From positions 1,798,001-1,862,000 of the forward strand of contig OY760226.1 in assembly GCA_963663395.1 (NCBI GenBank): a DNA stretch of 64,000 nucleotides, given 5' to 3'. Below are positions 53,631 to 63,032 of this stretch, in pieces. The notes beneath the pieces were generated by a model. It worked only from the letters and a program-made list of their open reading frames with translations, was not told where the DNA came from and did not search any database. The stretch comes from Azophilus sp963663395 (GTDB lineage: Bacteria > Pseudomonadota > Gammaproteobacteria > Pseudomonadales > Azotimanducaceae). Made by a program: the position numbers and the translations under genes. How positions within the stretch are numbered: position 1 is the stretch's first letter; every line of letters begins with the position of its first letter.

Positions 53631-55097
53631 GTGACCGCGGCAGCTACCTGGCTGGTCGACCACTGGTTTGCCACGGCCCTGATCGCGGCCTATGCAGCGA
53701 TGCTGGTGGTGCACGCCCGTTCGGGCCTGCGGGGCACCCATGGTACGTCCGACTACTTCGTGGGTGGCCGCCGCTTCGGTGGTGTAGCGATCGGCGTCTC
53801 GTTCTACGCCACCTTCGCCAGCACCAACAGCTACCTGGGCCATGCCGGGCAGGGCTACGAGTACGGCGCGCCTTTCCTGATCATGGCGGTGCTGCTGGTG
53901 GTATTCGGCTGGATCTCCTGGCGCTTCGTCGCGCCCCGGTTGCACCGTTTCGTCGCGGATTGGGATTCGGTGACGGTCCCCGATTTCCTGGCCGTGCGAT
54001 TTGCCAGCGAGCGGGTGCGCCGCGCCGCGGCAGCTGTCATCGTTTTCTCGAGCCTGCTGTACCTCATCGCCATCTTCAAGGGGGTGGGGCACCTGTTCGA
54101 GGCGTTTCTCGGCATCCCGTACGAGGCGGCGGTGGCCTTGAACCTTGTGGTGGTGATGGCATACACGGCGGTGGGTGGCTTCCTCTCCGTGGTGCGCACG
54201 GACGTTCTGCAGGGATTTCTCATGGTGTTGGGCTCGCTGCTGCTGTTTGCGTTCATCACCCAGGCGGCGGGCGGGGTCGGCGTTATCACCGAGGTCACGG
54301 AATTGCCCGGCGCGGAACACCTGTTCGATCTCGATGCGGGCATCCCGTTCCCGGTGCTGATGGGCATTGCGCTGGCGGGGTCGCTGAAACTGCTGGTCGA
54401 CCCGCGCCAGGTGACGCGTTTCTACGGCCTGCGCGACGAGCGCAGCCTGCGTACGGGCATGTGGATCGCCATTGCCGGCATCCTGGTGATTCAGTTCGCC
54501 CTGTTCCCGTTGGGGCTGTATGCGCGATTCCTGGTCGAGGGCGTGACGGATACGGATGTGCTCATTCCGACCCTGGTCAACGACTCGGCCATCTTTCCGA
54601 GGTACGTGGGCGATTTCCTGGTGGTGGCGATGCTGGGCGCCGCCATGTCGTCGATCGACAGCGTGCTGCTGGTGGCGGCATCGGTCACGACCCGCGACCT
54701 GCTGCCGCGGGCGACCGAGGCGAGGGAGGTGCGCCGTACCCGCCTGGGCGTAGTCGGCTTCGCCCTGGTCGCCGCCCTGGTTGCACTGCGGCCGCCCGGC
54801 GGCATCATGGACATCACCATTTTCTCCGGCAGCCTCTATGCCGTCTGTTTCCTCCCCACGGTCCTGCTCGGACTGCACTGGCGCCGCGGCAATGAAACCG
54901 CGGCACTCGGCGCCTTCATTGTTGGGATAGCCGTGCTGTTCGGCTGGCTCGCCCTCGGCTTGCAATCCGTGCTGCACGAAGTCTTTCCGGGGCTTGCCGC
55001 GTCGATGGCTTTCTACGTGGTCGCTGCCTGGCGGGGCGCCGCTGTCGACGACCCCCGGGTGCAGAAGTACTTTGCAACGGGTGCGACGGCCGACTGA
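53631..55097 (+). CDS. Sodium:solute symporter (SSS family)
   Basis: A 488-residue inner-membrane protein with about 13 transmembrane segments. Family features are TSDYFVGGRRFGGVAIGVSF near residue 40, ASTNSYLGHAGQGYEYG, and the sodium-site helix AMLGAAMSSIDSVLLVAASV near residue 338. The start is a GTG. SSS members carry amino acids, sugars, short organic acids or pantothenate; nothing in the sequence fixes the substrate. It is followed 95 bp later by the Rieske oxygenase, so it may import that enzyme's substrate. Confidence 0.9.
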   Translation: MTAAATWLVDHWFATALIAAYAAMLVVHARSGLRGTHGTSDYFVGGRRFGGVAIGVSFYATFASTNSYLGHAGQGYEYGAPFLIMAVLLVVFGWISWRFVAPRLHRFVADWDSVTVPDFLAVRFASERVRRAAAAVIVFSSLLYLIAIFKGVGHLFEAFLGIPYEAAVALNLVVVMAYTAVGGFLSVVRTDVLQGFLMVLGSLLLFAFITQAAGGVGVITEVTELPGAEHLFDLDAGIPFPVLMGIALAGSLKLLVDPRQVTRFYGLRDERSLRTGMWIAIAGILVIQFALFPLGLYARFLVEGVTDTDVLIPTLVNDSAIFPRYVGDFLVVAMLGAAMSSIDSVLLVAASVTTRDLLPRATEAREVRRTRLGVVGFALVAALVALRPPGGIMDITIFSGSLYAVCFLPTVLLGLHWRRGNETAALGAFIVGIAVLFGWLALGLQSVLHEVFPGLAASMAFYVVAAWRGAAVDDPRVQKYFATGATAD

Positions 55098-55192
55098 AGA
55101 CCAGGAGCCTGCGAGTTTGCTACCACTTCCACAAATTGAATTTGGTCGCTTTGCAAGTCAGAATGACTGCTTGCTTGGGTTGAAGGGGACGC

Positions 55193-56512
55193 ATGATGAA
55201 TGTGGCGGTAAAAGAGGAACGCGCCAGGTTCGTTTCCGGATCGGCGAACCGGGTGTACGCGGGCGACACCAATGTAACGGGCGACCGCTACACCGCACCC
55301 GAATTCATGGCGCTGGAAATGGAAAGGCTGTGGCCCCGTGTCTGGAATATCGGCGGCTGGGCCAACGAAATTCCGGAAGCGGGCGACTTCGTCACACACG
55401 CGCTGGGCCGGGAATCGATTCTGATGGTGCGCCAGGGCGACGGATCGGTCCGGGCCTTCCACAACGTCTGCCCGCACCGGGGCAACCGGCTGGTGTACGT
55501 GGAGGAAGGGTCGCTGGAGCGGTTTACCTGCACCTATCACGGCTGGACTTTCGATCATGGGGGTTCGCTCATCCACGTTCAGGACCCGGACGACTTCCCC
55601 CAGGGCAACCCCTGCGGCAAGGTGACGCTCTCTGAAATCCCCTGCGAAGTCTGGGCCGGGTTCATCTGGTACAACATGGATGAGAACTGCGCGCCACTCG
55701 GCGAGTTCATGGGCGAACTGAAGACCTACTACGACCTGCACAACATGGGCGCCGCCAAGCGCGTGTACTACAAGGTCTGCGAGGTGGATTTCAACTGGAA
55801 GGCGCTGCACGACAACTTCTGCGAAAGCTACCATCTGCCGACCACCCACCCGCAGATCGGCGACTACTACGACGACGACTACAAGAATACCGATTTCGAG
55901 CTGTACGAGACCGGGCACAATCTCATGAAGATGAAAGGCTCGCTGCCCTCGCTGCGCAGCGATGCGCCTTTCGACATGAACGCCAAACTCGAAGGCGATC
56001 TGCAGACCTGGGGCCTGGACCCGGCGGATTTCGTCGGCCGCGCGCATGCGGTGCGCCGCGCCCTGCAGGTGCAGAAGCGCAAGCTGGGCCCCGCCAAAGG
56101 CTTCATGCACTTCAAGAACCTGCCGGACGCCTGGCTCACGGACGCATTTCACTGCAACGTGTTCCCGGGAACCTCCATCACCGTACTGGCGGAAGTGTTC
56201 TCGCTGCAGCGCTGCGAGCCCCACGCCACCGACCCGAACAAGTGCATCTACGAGCACTGGCACATGGCGCTGAAGCCCAACGACGCCGACCTGGTGCCGG
56301 CACCGGAGGGCATGGTTCCGTGGGTGGAGGTGCCGAAACGCGTGGTCAAGTACGGCGAAGAGACGCTCAGCGAAGTGGCTGACCAGGACCTGGAACGTGC
56401 CACGGGCCAGCAACTGGGCTTTCAGTCGCGGGGCTTCAAGGGAGCCTACCTCTCGGGCCAGGAAAACCGGGTGCAGCAGTTCCACAATTTCATCGATCGA
56501 TACATCTACTAA
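55193..56512 (+). CDS. Rieske non-heme iron oxygenase, alpha subunit
   Basis: A 439-residue ring-hydroxylating-type oxygenase. The Rieske 2Fe-2S ligands are C93/H95 (NVCPHRG) and C113/H116 (CTYHGW). The catalytic iron ligands H214 and H219 lie in NFCESYHLPTTHP, with an acidic third ligand expected in the C-terminal domain. It oxygenates an aromatic or other ring or methyl group using electrons from a reductase. No beta subunit or reductase gene is adjacent, so it is probably an alpha-only type using shared electron carriers. GAAGGGG precedes the ATG. It is followed by a TonB receptor. Confidence 0.92.
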   Translation: MMNVAVKEERARFVSGSANRVYAGDTNVTGDRYTAPEFMALEMERLWPRVWNIGGWANEIPEAGDFVTHALGRESILMVRQGDGSVRAFHNVCPHRGNRLVYVEEGSLERFTCTYHGWTFDHGGSLIHVQDPDDFPQGNPCGKVTLSEIPCEVWAGFIWYNMDENCAPLGEFMGELKTYYDLHNMGAAKRVYYKVCEVDFNWKALHDNFCESYHLPTTHPQIGDYYDDDYKNTDFELYETGHNLMKMKGSLPSLRSDAPFDMNAKLEGDLQTWGLDPADFVGRAHAVRRALQVQKRKLGPAKGFMHFKNLPDAWLTDAFHCNVFPGTSITVLAEVFSLQRCEPHATDPNKCIYEHWHMALKPNDADLVPAPEGMVPWVEVPKRVVKYGEETLSEVADQDLERATGQQLGFQSRGFKGAYLSGQENRVQQFHNFIDRYIY

Positions 56513-56570
56513 TCATCAGTGACCCATGGCCCCGGGTAGTGGGGTCGCAAGACTCAAGGAAACAAGGAAC

Positions 56571-59036
56571 ATGACGGGAAGCAGACGATCTTCCAGGATG
56601 ACCACGTGTGCGGCGAAATTGTTGGCGGGCGCCCTTGCCGCCGGGGTCTCCGCATGTGCCCTTGCGGCGGAAGTCGAGGAGATCGTGGTAACGGCCCGGG
56701 CCGTGGACGAATCGGTACGCGACGTGCCGGTGGCCATCAGCGCCTACAACGAGGAACAACTGCAGCGCTTCGCCATCCGCGACCTCGAGGACCTTGCGGC
56801 GAGCCTGGGCACCATCGAGATTGCGCGAATCAGCAGCGGCAGCGGCGCGCAGATCGCCATCCGCGGCATTTCATCGAGTCCGGGCAGCCTCGGCATCGAG
56901 CAGTCGGTTGCCCTGATCCTCGACGGCGTTTACTTCCCGCAGGGCCGCAGCATCAATGAAGGCCTGTTCGACGCCAAGCAAGTGGCTGTCCTCAAGGGGC
57001 CGCAGGCGCTCTATTTCGGCAAGAACGCCTCCGCGGGCGCCGTGGTCGTTACCACCAACGATCCGGGGTCGGAGCTGGAAGCCTTCGGCCGCATCGCCTA
57101 CGAGATCGAGACACAGACAACCACCGGTGAAGGAGTTTTTTCCACCCCGCTGGGCGACAACTGGGGCGTGCGCGCGGCCGTTCAGGCCTCGAAGATGAGT
57201 GACGGGTACCTGAAGAACATAGCCGAACCCACCACCTACACCACCTTCGACGCAGCCAGCGGCTTCACGCCCACCCCCCAGGCGAACGGCGGCGCCTCGG
57301 ACACCTGGATGCCGGGCGAAGAGGTTCTGTCCGCACGCGTCACGTTGATGGGCCAACTGGGTGACCGCACGACGTTGAAGCTGAAGGGCACCTACACCGA
57401 CTTCGAGCACAACTCCACCAACCTGTCCGAACAGTACGACTGCTCCACCCTGGGCGGAACGCCGCACTCCAACGTGCCCGATCCCGACAACCCCGGGTTC
57501 CTGATGCCGGTGGCCAACCCGCTCGGCGGAGAGTGCCTGCAGGACCGTTCCCGGGGCCTCAACCCCATTCCGCCCTCGGTGGCCGCCACCACGCCGGACC
57601 TCAACCGTTTCGGCGGCGACCTCGGCGAAGCCTACGAGTCCTGGATCTTCACCGCCGATGTGGAGACGGAGCTGGACAGCTTCCTGATCCGGAACATTCT
57701 CAACTATCACTCGCAGAAGGTGGGCTGGGTGATCGACGCCGACGGTGGCGCCAGCACGGCGGTTTTCGCCAGCGAATACAACCAGTTCGAGAACTTCTCG
57801 TTCGAATCGAGAACCGCGACCGCGTTCGACACCGCCCTGAACGGCGTCCTCGGTTTCTACTATCAGAGCACCGACAGGGACTTCCGGCAGGAAGTGATTT
57901 TCGCCGGCGCGGAAAACTCCGCGGCCGACCCCACCAACCGCTTTATCGCCTACGACAAGGTGTCGTTTACGAAGGGTGAAACCGTGTCCGGTTACGGCGA
58001 ACTGATCTGGGATGTGTCGGACACCTTCCAGGTGACCGGCGGCGCCCGCTACATCTGGGAGAACAAGGACTCCGAGTTCACCCAGCCCTACGTCAACCCC
58101 GCCTTTTCCTTCCTGTTCGTGCAGGACCGGGTGCTGGCGAGCGACAAGTCCTATGACGACATCGTCGCGGAGTTGACCGTACGCTATCAGCCCACCGACA
58201 CCATCACCTACTACGCGGCCTACAAGCAGGGCTGGAAGTCCGGCGGCTTCGACAACGGCAGTATCGACAGCACACTGAACGCCGACCCGGTCGCCGACAT
58301 CACCTACGAACCGGAGGAAGTCGACGGAGTCGAGGGCGGTATCAAGGGTGTCTTCCTGGACGGTGCGCTGAGCGTGGACTTCGACGTGTATTTCTACAAG
58401 TTCAAGAATCTGCAGCTGAACTTCTTCAATGCCACCACCTTTGCGTACAGAACGCTGAATGCGGGCGCCGCGGAAACCACCGGCGGCGAATTGCAGGTCA
58501 ACTGGGCTACCCAGGTCGAGGGGCTGACCCTGTCCGCCGCTCTTGCGTACAACGACGCGACCTACAAGGAATTCCTCGCTCCCTGTTACGGCGGCCAGTC
58601 TTTCGCGGACGGCTGCGATATCGGCACCGGCGCCCTCAAGGACCAGGACCTGTCGGGAGAACCGCGGGCACTTGCCCCGAAGTGGCGCGGCAACCTCGGT
58701 TTCAACTACCGGCGCCCGGTGGGAAGCAACCTGGAACTCGGCCTGTCCGGCAACCTGAAGGTGCTCGACAAATACACCTTGAGCGAATACATCACCAACG
58801 CCGTACAGGACAGCTACGCGCTGATCGATGCCTCCGTGCGCCTCGGCTCTGCCGACGGCCGCTGGGCAGTGGCGGTGATTGGCCGGAACCTGACCGACGA
58901 ATACATACTGACGAGCGCGGCGGACACGCCATCCACCGGCGGCAACACCGGCACGGACCGGGCGTTTCAATCCGACCGCTACGCGTTCTTCAAACTGCCG
59001 CGTACCATTGCATTCGAGTTGAGCGTGCGTATGTAG
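56571..59036 (+). CDS. TonB-dependent outer-membrane receptor (3)
   Basis: An 821-residue receptor. The signal peptide ends near residue 32 (SACALAAE). The TonB-box region is VEEIVVTARAVDES, the plug has VAVLKGPQALYFGKNASAGA, and the barrel contains FQVTGGARYIWENKDSEF and ends FELSVRM. The ATG at 56571 has AAGGA upstream. It lies 58 bp after the Rieske gene and is probably cotranscribed, linking import of a ligand with its oxygenation. Confidence 0.92.
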   Translation: MTGSRRSSRMTTCAAKLLAGALAAGVSACALAAEVEEIVVTARAVDESVRDVPVAISAYNEEQLQRFAIRDLEDLAASLGTIEIARISSGSGAQIAIRGISSSPGSLGIEQSVALILDGVYFPQGRSINEGLFDAKQVAVLKGPQALYFGKNASAGAVVVTTNDPGSELEAFGRIAYEIETQTTTGEGVFSTPLGDNWGVRAAVQASKMSDGYLKNIAEPTTYTTFDAASGFTPTPQANGGASDTWMPGEEVLSARVTLMGQLGDRTTLKLKGTYTDFEHNSTNLSEQYDCSTLGGTPHSNVPDPDNPGFLMPVANPLGGECLQDRSRGLNPIPPSVAATTPDLNRFGGDLGEAYESWIFTADVETELDSFLIRNILNYHSQKVGWVIDADGGASTAVFASEYNQFENFSFESRTATAFDTALNGVLGFYYQSTDRDFRQEVIFAGAENSAADPTNRFIAYDKVSFTKGETVSGYGELIWDVSDTFQVTGGARYIWENKDSEFTQPYVNPAFSFLFVQDRVLASDKSYDDIVAELTVRYQPTDTITYYAAYKQGWKSGGFDNGSIDSTLNADPVADITYEPEEVDGVEGGIKGVFLDGALSVDFDVYFYKFKNLQLNFFNATTFAYRTLNAGAAETTGGELQVNWATQVEGLTLSAALAYNDATYKEFLAPCYGGQSFADGCDIGTGALKDQDLSGEPRALAPKWRGNLGFNYRRPVGSNLELGLSGNLKVLDKYTLSEYITNAVQDSYALIDASVRLGSADGRWAVAVIGRNLTDEYILTSAADTPSTGGNTGTDRAFQSDRYAFFKLPRTIAFELSVRM

Positions 59037-59119
59037 GGTGCAATCGCCGGGTCGGTGACGGGCAGCGAACCGCGTTGACTCCGGGCATGAGAGCGGGCGT
59101 GGGGTGCGGGCGGCCTGAT

Positions 59120-60328
59120 CTATCGGCCGGATGGCTGTGGAGCATTGCCAAAGCCGGGTTCATGGGGGTTCCGCCGCAACTTGTCCAGCTCCAGCAGATT
59201 GAGCCAGTAGCGGGTTCCCTTCCCCTTGCCGGTCCTGCGCAGCGCGCCCAGGTCGACCAGCGCGCCCAGGTCGCGGGTCGCGGTTGCTGATGCCGCACCG
59301 GTAATCGTTTGATAGTTGCCGGCGCTCATGCCTCCCCTGAATCCGTCCGGCTCCTCACGAAACATGCGCATCAGCGCCTTGCGCTGACGATCGTTCAGGG
59401 CGGAATCGATCCGGCTGAACAGGCGCGCCTGCTCCCCATAGCGAACCAGGCGCTGCCTACCGTGTGCAAGCGCCTCCACCGTCGTGCGTGCAAACCACTG
59501 CTGCCAGGTATTTGCGTTCAGCGATGCCTTGCAACTCTCGAGCGCCCGGTAGTAGTTGGAACGGTGCTTGTTGATGGTTCTCGACAGGGGAATAAGGCTC
59601 GGGCGGCCCAGGCACATCGCAAGCGCTTTTTCTGCAATCGCTCGCCCGATACGTCCGTTGCCGTCCTCGAACGGGTGAATGCACTCGAAATACAGATGCG
59701 CAATGCCTGCCAGCGCCAAGGCGTCGCCGGGCGTGGCCCCCTCCAGGTTCCCGTTGAACCATTCAACGAACCGGTCCATCTCGGGCGCGACTCGTGTCCC
59801 CGGGGGACCGAGGTAGTTGAGGGATCCCTGGCCTCCGTATTCGTGGCGCAACGTCACGATTCGTACGGATTCAGGCCCGGATCGGTAAGACGCGATCTCT
59901 CTGATGGCCGGGTCGTGTTGCACCACCATGAGATGCCAGTGAAATAGCATGTCGTGCGTCAACGGCTGTTCGATAGTCTCGTAGAGATCTGCAGCCAACT
60001 CGGCCATGCCTTGCTCGGCCCTCCTGCGACTGTCGTGCGGCGATACGCCGAGTCCAAGATAGTGCAACAGTGAGGCGCGCACCGAATCCCGCCGCAACGC
60101 CTCGCCCTCGATCGCGGACGTCTCGATCATTTCGTCGGTCAGCCAGTCCAGGCTTACGTTGATCAGATCGTTTCCGCCAACGAAGAACAGGGCTCCGGAC
60201 TGCCATTCGGCGCCGAGCAGAAAATCGGAAACAAACGGGGACACAACATCTTTGTCCCACGTAAAGTGCGGCCAATTGGGCTGTTCCCACACCCATTCGA
60301 ATCCACGGCGGTTCAAATCGGGGTCCAT
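59120..60328 (-). CDS. Fic-domain AMP transferase with N-terminal inhibitory helix
   Basis: A 402-residue protein. The catalytic Fic motif is complete, HPFEDGNGR (H218-R226), so it should transfer AMP or a similar group to a protein hydroxyl. The self-inhibitory motif TSAIEGE near residue 70-76, of the S/TxxxEG/N class, lies N-terminal (class II Fic). The N-terminal domain resembles DUF4172, and the C-terminal 90 residues form a winged helix (SAGNYQTITGAASATATRDL), suggesting it binds DNA and regulates itself. Its upstream DNA is very AT-rich with two direct repeats right before the start, signs of transfer and of autoregulation. Confidence 0.92.
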   Translation of the reverse strand: MDPDLNRRGFEWVWEQPNWPHFTWDKDVVSPFVSDFLLGAEWQSGALFFVGGNDLINVSLDWLTDEMIETSAIEGEALRRDSVRASLLHYLGLGVSPHDSRRRAEQGMAELAADLYETIEQPLTHDMLFHWHLMVVQHDPAIREIASYRSGPESVRIVTLRHEYGGQGSLNYLGPPGTRVAPEMDRFVEWFNGNLEGATPGDALALAGIAHLYFECIHPFEDGNGRIGRAIAEKALAMCLGRPSLIPLSRTINKHRSNYYRALESCKASLNANTWQQWFARTTVEALAHGRQRLVRYGEQARLFSRIDSALNDRQRKALMRMFREEPDGFRGGMSAGNYQTITGAASATATRDLGALVDLGALRRTGKGKGTRYWLNLLELDKLRRNPHEPGFGNAPQPSGR

Positions 60329-60699
60329 ATTCGATCTATATTAGACAAAATTTGATCTATATATTAGGTTGAATTTTAAGACGTTTCCATATTTGGGTTG
60401 ATATATTTATTTATTCGACTCATATTTTATCTATTATTGAGTCGTATTATCCATAGGCGGAAACGCTGCCGGGATTGTAGATTCACTTCGGGGGAGAGAT
60501 TGGGAAACCTCCAAGGAAGATTCGATTCTTGACGAAATCGCAAAGAAACTCCATGGACTTGACCCGCTCCCGAAGTTGGAGTTTGTAGACGTTTCCGTTC
60601 GGCGTCCGCAAACCTGTACCACCAGGAATTCTGTTCCATGAAGTTGGACAGTTACGGGTGGCCGGGCTGTACTTCGGCCGGGACCCCGCCGAAGGCTCG
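60329..60699. other. AT-rich gap upstream of the Fic gene
   Basis: A 371-bp gap. The first 120 bp are strikingly AT-rich. They contain direct repeats GATCTATATTAG (60333-60344) and GATCTATATATTAG (60354-60367), and an inverted pair CGACTCA/TGAGTCG (60417-60423, 60438-60444). The next 200 bp hold a 66-codon open frame without a start codon on the plus strand (60441-60641) and an overlapping 70-codon frame on the minus strand. Neither is recognisable. Confidence 0.6.
60333..60367 (-). promoter_or_regulatory. Direct-repeat operator candidate for the Fic gene
   Basis: Two near-identical words, CTAATATAGATC and CTAATATATAGATC on the coding strand, 21 bp apart start to start, the nearer one 5 bp before the ATG. 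The spacing of two helical turns fits binding by a dimer, perhaps the winged helix of the Fic protein itself. Confidence 0.45.
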
Positions 60700-61113
60700 T
60701 CAGGCGCTGTGCAGGTTGGTGAATGTCCGGTTGAGGAAATACCAGCGGCCGTCCTGCTTGATGTACTCGTCGTCGTAGCGCCCGGCCGTCAGCGTCTGGT
60801 TGTCGTCCAGGTCGGTACCGAGTTCCAGGGTGAAGGTGCGCCCGCTGGCACGGTCGCCATCCACGGAAAGTGCGCCCAGGGTGGCGGTAAAGACGATCTG
60901 CTTGAAGCCCTCCATGGCCGCGCACCAGTTCGCCACGATTGCCTCGCGGCCTTCGGTGAGTTCCAGGCCCGGAAAGGCGGGAACGCGCCAGGTTGCCTGT
61001 TCCGCCCAGGTCATGCCCCAGTCTTCGGCATCCTTTCTGGTGACCGCATCGCCGTAGCTCATCACCAGTTCATGGATGGCAAGCCTGTCGTCGGTCGGAC
61101 CCTGAAATCCCAT
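60700..61113 (-). CDS. NTF2/SnoaL-like protein
   Basis: A 137-residue single-domain protein of the NTF2-like fold. The pattern AIHELVMSYGDAVTRKDAEDW with TWAEQATWRVPAFPG, and the late strands TLTAGRYDDEYIKQDGRWYFLNRTF, are typical of the SnoaL-4 group. Such proteins include isomerases, dehydratases and small subunits of ring dioxygenases. It has no signal peptide. Given the Rieske oxygenase 4 kb away it could act in the same pathway, but the sequence alone does not show a reaction. Confidence 0.75.
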   Translation of the reverse strand: MGFQGPTDDRLAIHELVMSYGDAVTRKDAEDWGMTWAEQATWRVPAFPGLELTEGREAIVANWCAAMEGFKQIVFTATLGALSVDGDRASGRTFTLELGTDLDDNQTLTAGRYDDEYIKQDGRWYFLNRTFTNLHSA

Positions 61114-61243
61114 GCATCACTCCCCGGCGCGAGTCGGCGCCCAACGTCGATCATCGAGTATACCCCAGCAACTTCGTCATGCCGGCTGGCGAGGGCGGAC
61201 TCGCGTGGAACAGATCACTTGCCGAATCGGAATTCCGAACGCC

Positions 61244-61355
61244 GAGCGGGCGCGAGGTACGGGCCTCCTGCACGCTAAGCGAGCGCGCCGTCGGTGGATT
61301 CTTAGCGCGCTGAAGTGCTTTAAAGGTGCTGGAGGCCCGCACCTCACACCCGCTC
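61244..61355. repeat. Long imperfect inverted repeat
   Basis: Two 30-bp arms, 61244-61273 and 61326-61355, complementary at about 26 of 30 positions (GAGCGGG-YGY-GAGGT-R-CGGGCCTCC-W-GCAC). They enclose 52 bp that include further GCGCGC-type pairing. It could fold into a large cruciform or hairpin, as in a small non-autonomous mobile element. Confidence 0.7.
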
Positions 61356-61374
61356 TCATCGTACATCCAACTGT

Positions 61375-61427
61375 TGTTCCCTGCGCTCGAGCGCACCGCG
61401 TCCTCGTCCCGGCGCGCCGGGCTGGAA
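61375..61427 (-). repeat. Dispersed double-hairpin element, copy B
   Basis: About 47 of 53 bases match copy A at 30526-30578. Both hairpins are kept; here they are perfect palindromes, CCCGGCGCGCCGGG and TGCGCTCGAGCGCA. It starts four bases after the stop of the MFS gene, on that gene's strand, exactly as copy A does for its own upstream gene. Confidence 0.75.
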
Positions 61428-61431
61428 TCTC

Positions 61432-62820
61432 CTAGCGCGGCGAATCGCTCCAGGACGCCGCCCGGTCCAGGCTCTTGCGATAGGGCTTGATGCCCAGCGC
61501 CAGGCTGATGGCGGCCAGTGTCATGGTGACCGCACAGACGACGGACAGGGAGTAGCCCAGGTCATTCTCGTCCTGGAATACATGGTCGGTCACCACCGCC
61601 ACCGACAGCGTCCCGCCGGCGATGGCACAGAACACGGAGATCACGAAATACACCGCCACAACCTGTGCGCGCATCTGGTTGGGCGTGAAGAGCTGGATCG
61701 CCACGGGCGACAGCGCCTGTTGCAGCGACAGGAAGAATACGGCGACGCCGAGCGCGGGAATGCCCCATGCCGCTGTCGGCATGAGGGGCGCGACGGCCAT
61801 GAATGGCATGGCCAGCGCGAAAAACGCGGCCAGCGAACGCATGGCCGCATCCTTGTAGCCGCGGGCCGTGAGCCAGTCACTGAACCAGCCGCCGGCGTAG
61901 GTGCCCAGGGTGCCCAGCACCATGAGCTGCGCGCCGAACACGATCCCCGCATCGGAAATGTCCCACCCGTAACTGCGGCGGATGAATTCCGGTACCCAGC
62001 CCATGAAGCCGTAGAACGCCATGCCGCCAGTGGCATAGCCGAAAAAGATCGAGCCGAAGGTGCCCCGGTTGGTCCACATGAACCGCGCTATGTCCCGTAT
62101 GGGGATGTTCTTCTCGGTGGTGGCGGCCAGGTTCCTGCGCACCGGTTCGCGCACCGTGAACATCATCAGCAGCACGATCAGCAGGCCCGGAATGCTCACC
62201 ACGATGAAGGTGAGTTGCCAGGGAACGAGCGTGCCCACCAGGGGCAGGTCCATCGGCCCCGCCTCGGTGATCAGGCGGATGGCCGCACCGCCGAGTACGA
62301 GGGCGAGGCCGGAGCCGATGAATACCCCGGTGGCGTAGACGCCGATGGCGCGGCCCAGGCGGTCCGGCGGAAAGTAGTCGGCGATCATGGAATAGGCGGC
62401 GGGGGTCAGGGTGGCTTCCCCCACGCCCACGAAGACCCGGGCCGTGAACAGTTGGGCGAAGCTGCGGGCCAGGCCGCAGGCTGCAGTGGCCAGGCTCCAC
62501 AGGAAGATGCCGGCGGCGATAATGGTGCGCCGGCTGTAACGGTCGGCAAGGCGGGCGATGGGTACGCCCATGGTCACGTAGAAGATCGCGAAGGCAAACC
62601 CCATCAGGAGGCTCATCTTCGTATCGCTGATGCCGAGGTCGGCCCGGATAGGCGCCACGAGCAGGGTGATCACCTGGCGGTCGATGAACGACACCACCAT
62701 GGCGAGCATGAGGATGACGACCACGTACCAGGGGTAGACGAGCCGGGGTTCCGGCGCCTGAGCGCCGGGTTCGGGCTGGGGTTTGGAACCTTCTGCCGGG
62801 TCGATGAGCCGTGCCTCCAT
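61432..62820 (-). CDS. MFS transporter (spinster-like)
   Basis: A 462-residue 12-segment permease. The MFS signatures are clear: FIDRQVITLLVAPIRADLGIS in the first helix region, ADRYSRRTIIAAG as the loop 2-3 motif, and GVGEATLTPAAYSMIADYFPP. That combination is common in the spinster-like subfamily of bacteria that degrade aromatics or steroids. The direction and substrate are unknown. It starts at ATG 62820 and is divergent from a TetR regulator 212 bp away, which probably controls it. Confidence 0.9.
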   Translation of the reverse strand: MEARLIDPAEGSKPQPEPGAQAPEPRLVYPWYVVVILMLAMVVSFIDRQVITLLVAPIRADLGISDTKMSLLMGFAFAIFYVTMGVPIARLADRYSRRTIIAAGIFLWSLATAACGLARSFAQLFTARVFVGVGEATLTPAAYSMIADYFPPDRLGRAIGVYATGVFIGSGLALVLGGAAIRLITEAGPMDLPLVGTLVPWQLTFIVVSIPGLLIVLLMMFTVREPVRRNLAATTEKNIPIRDIARFMWTNRGTFGSIFFGYATGGMAFYGFMGWVPEFIRRSYGWDISDAGIVFGAQLMVLGTLGTYAGGWFSDWLTARGYKDAAMRSLAAFFALAMPFMAVAPLMPTAAWGIPALGVAVFFLSLQQALSPVAIQLFTPNQMRAQVVAVYFVISVFCAIAGGTLSVAVVTDHVFQDENDLGYSLSVVCAVTMTLAAISLALGIKPYRKSLDRAASWSDSPR

Positions 62821-63032
62821 TTATCCTGCTACTATGCCAGCGTGAACCCTGACCGGAAACCCGGCGCCGCCAGGACGTCCTGTCAGCGCTTTCCTCGATA
62901 CATGGAGATGTACCTTCACGATCCGTACGGCTCGTTCAGGATTTCGGTTGTGCCTCAATTTTCCGGAACAGCGGTGATATGCTTTGCGAAAGTCAGAATG
63001 CCTTGTGATCTTTGAAACGCGGACAGAAACCG

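Larger units (their letters stand above)
61114..61431. other. Intergenic gap made of inverted and dispersed repeats
   Basis: A 318-bp gap between the NTF2-like and MFS genes. It contains a long imperfect inverted repeat (61244-61355) and copy B of the dispersed double-hairpin element (61375-61427), both listed separately. No gene is credible here. Confidence 0.6.

Noticed and set aside
60427..60639. 70-codon minus-strand gene in the AT-rich gap
   Set aside because: There is no recognisable domain and no ribosome site. It overlaps another equally open frame on the plus strand.
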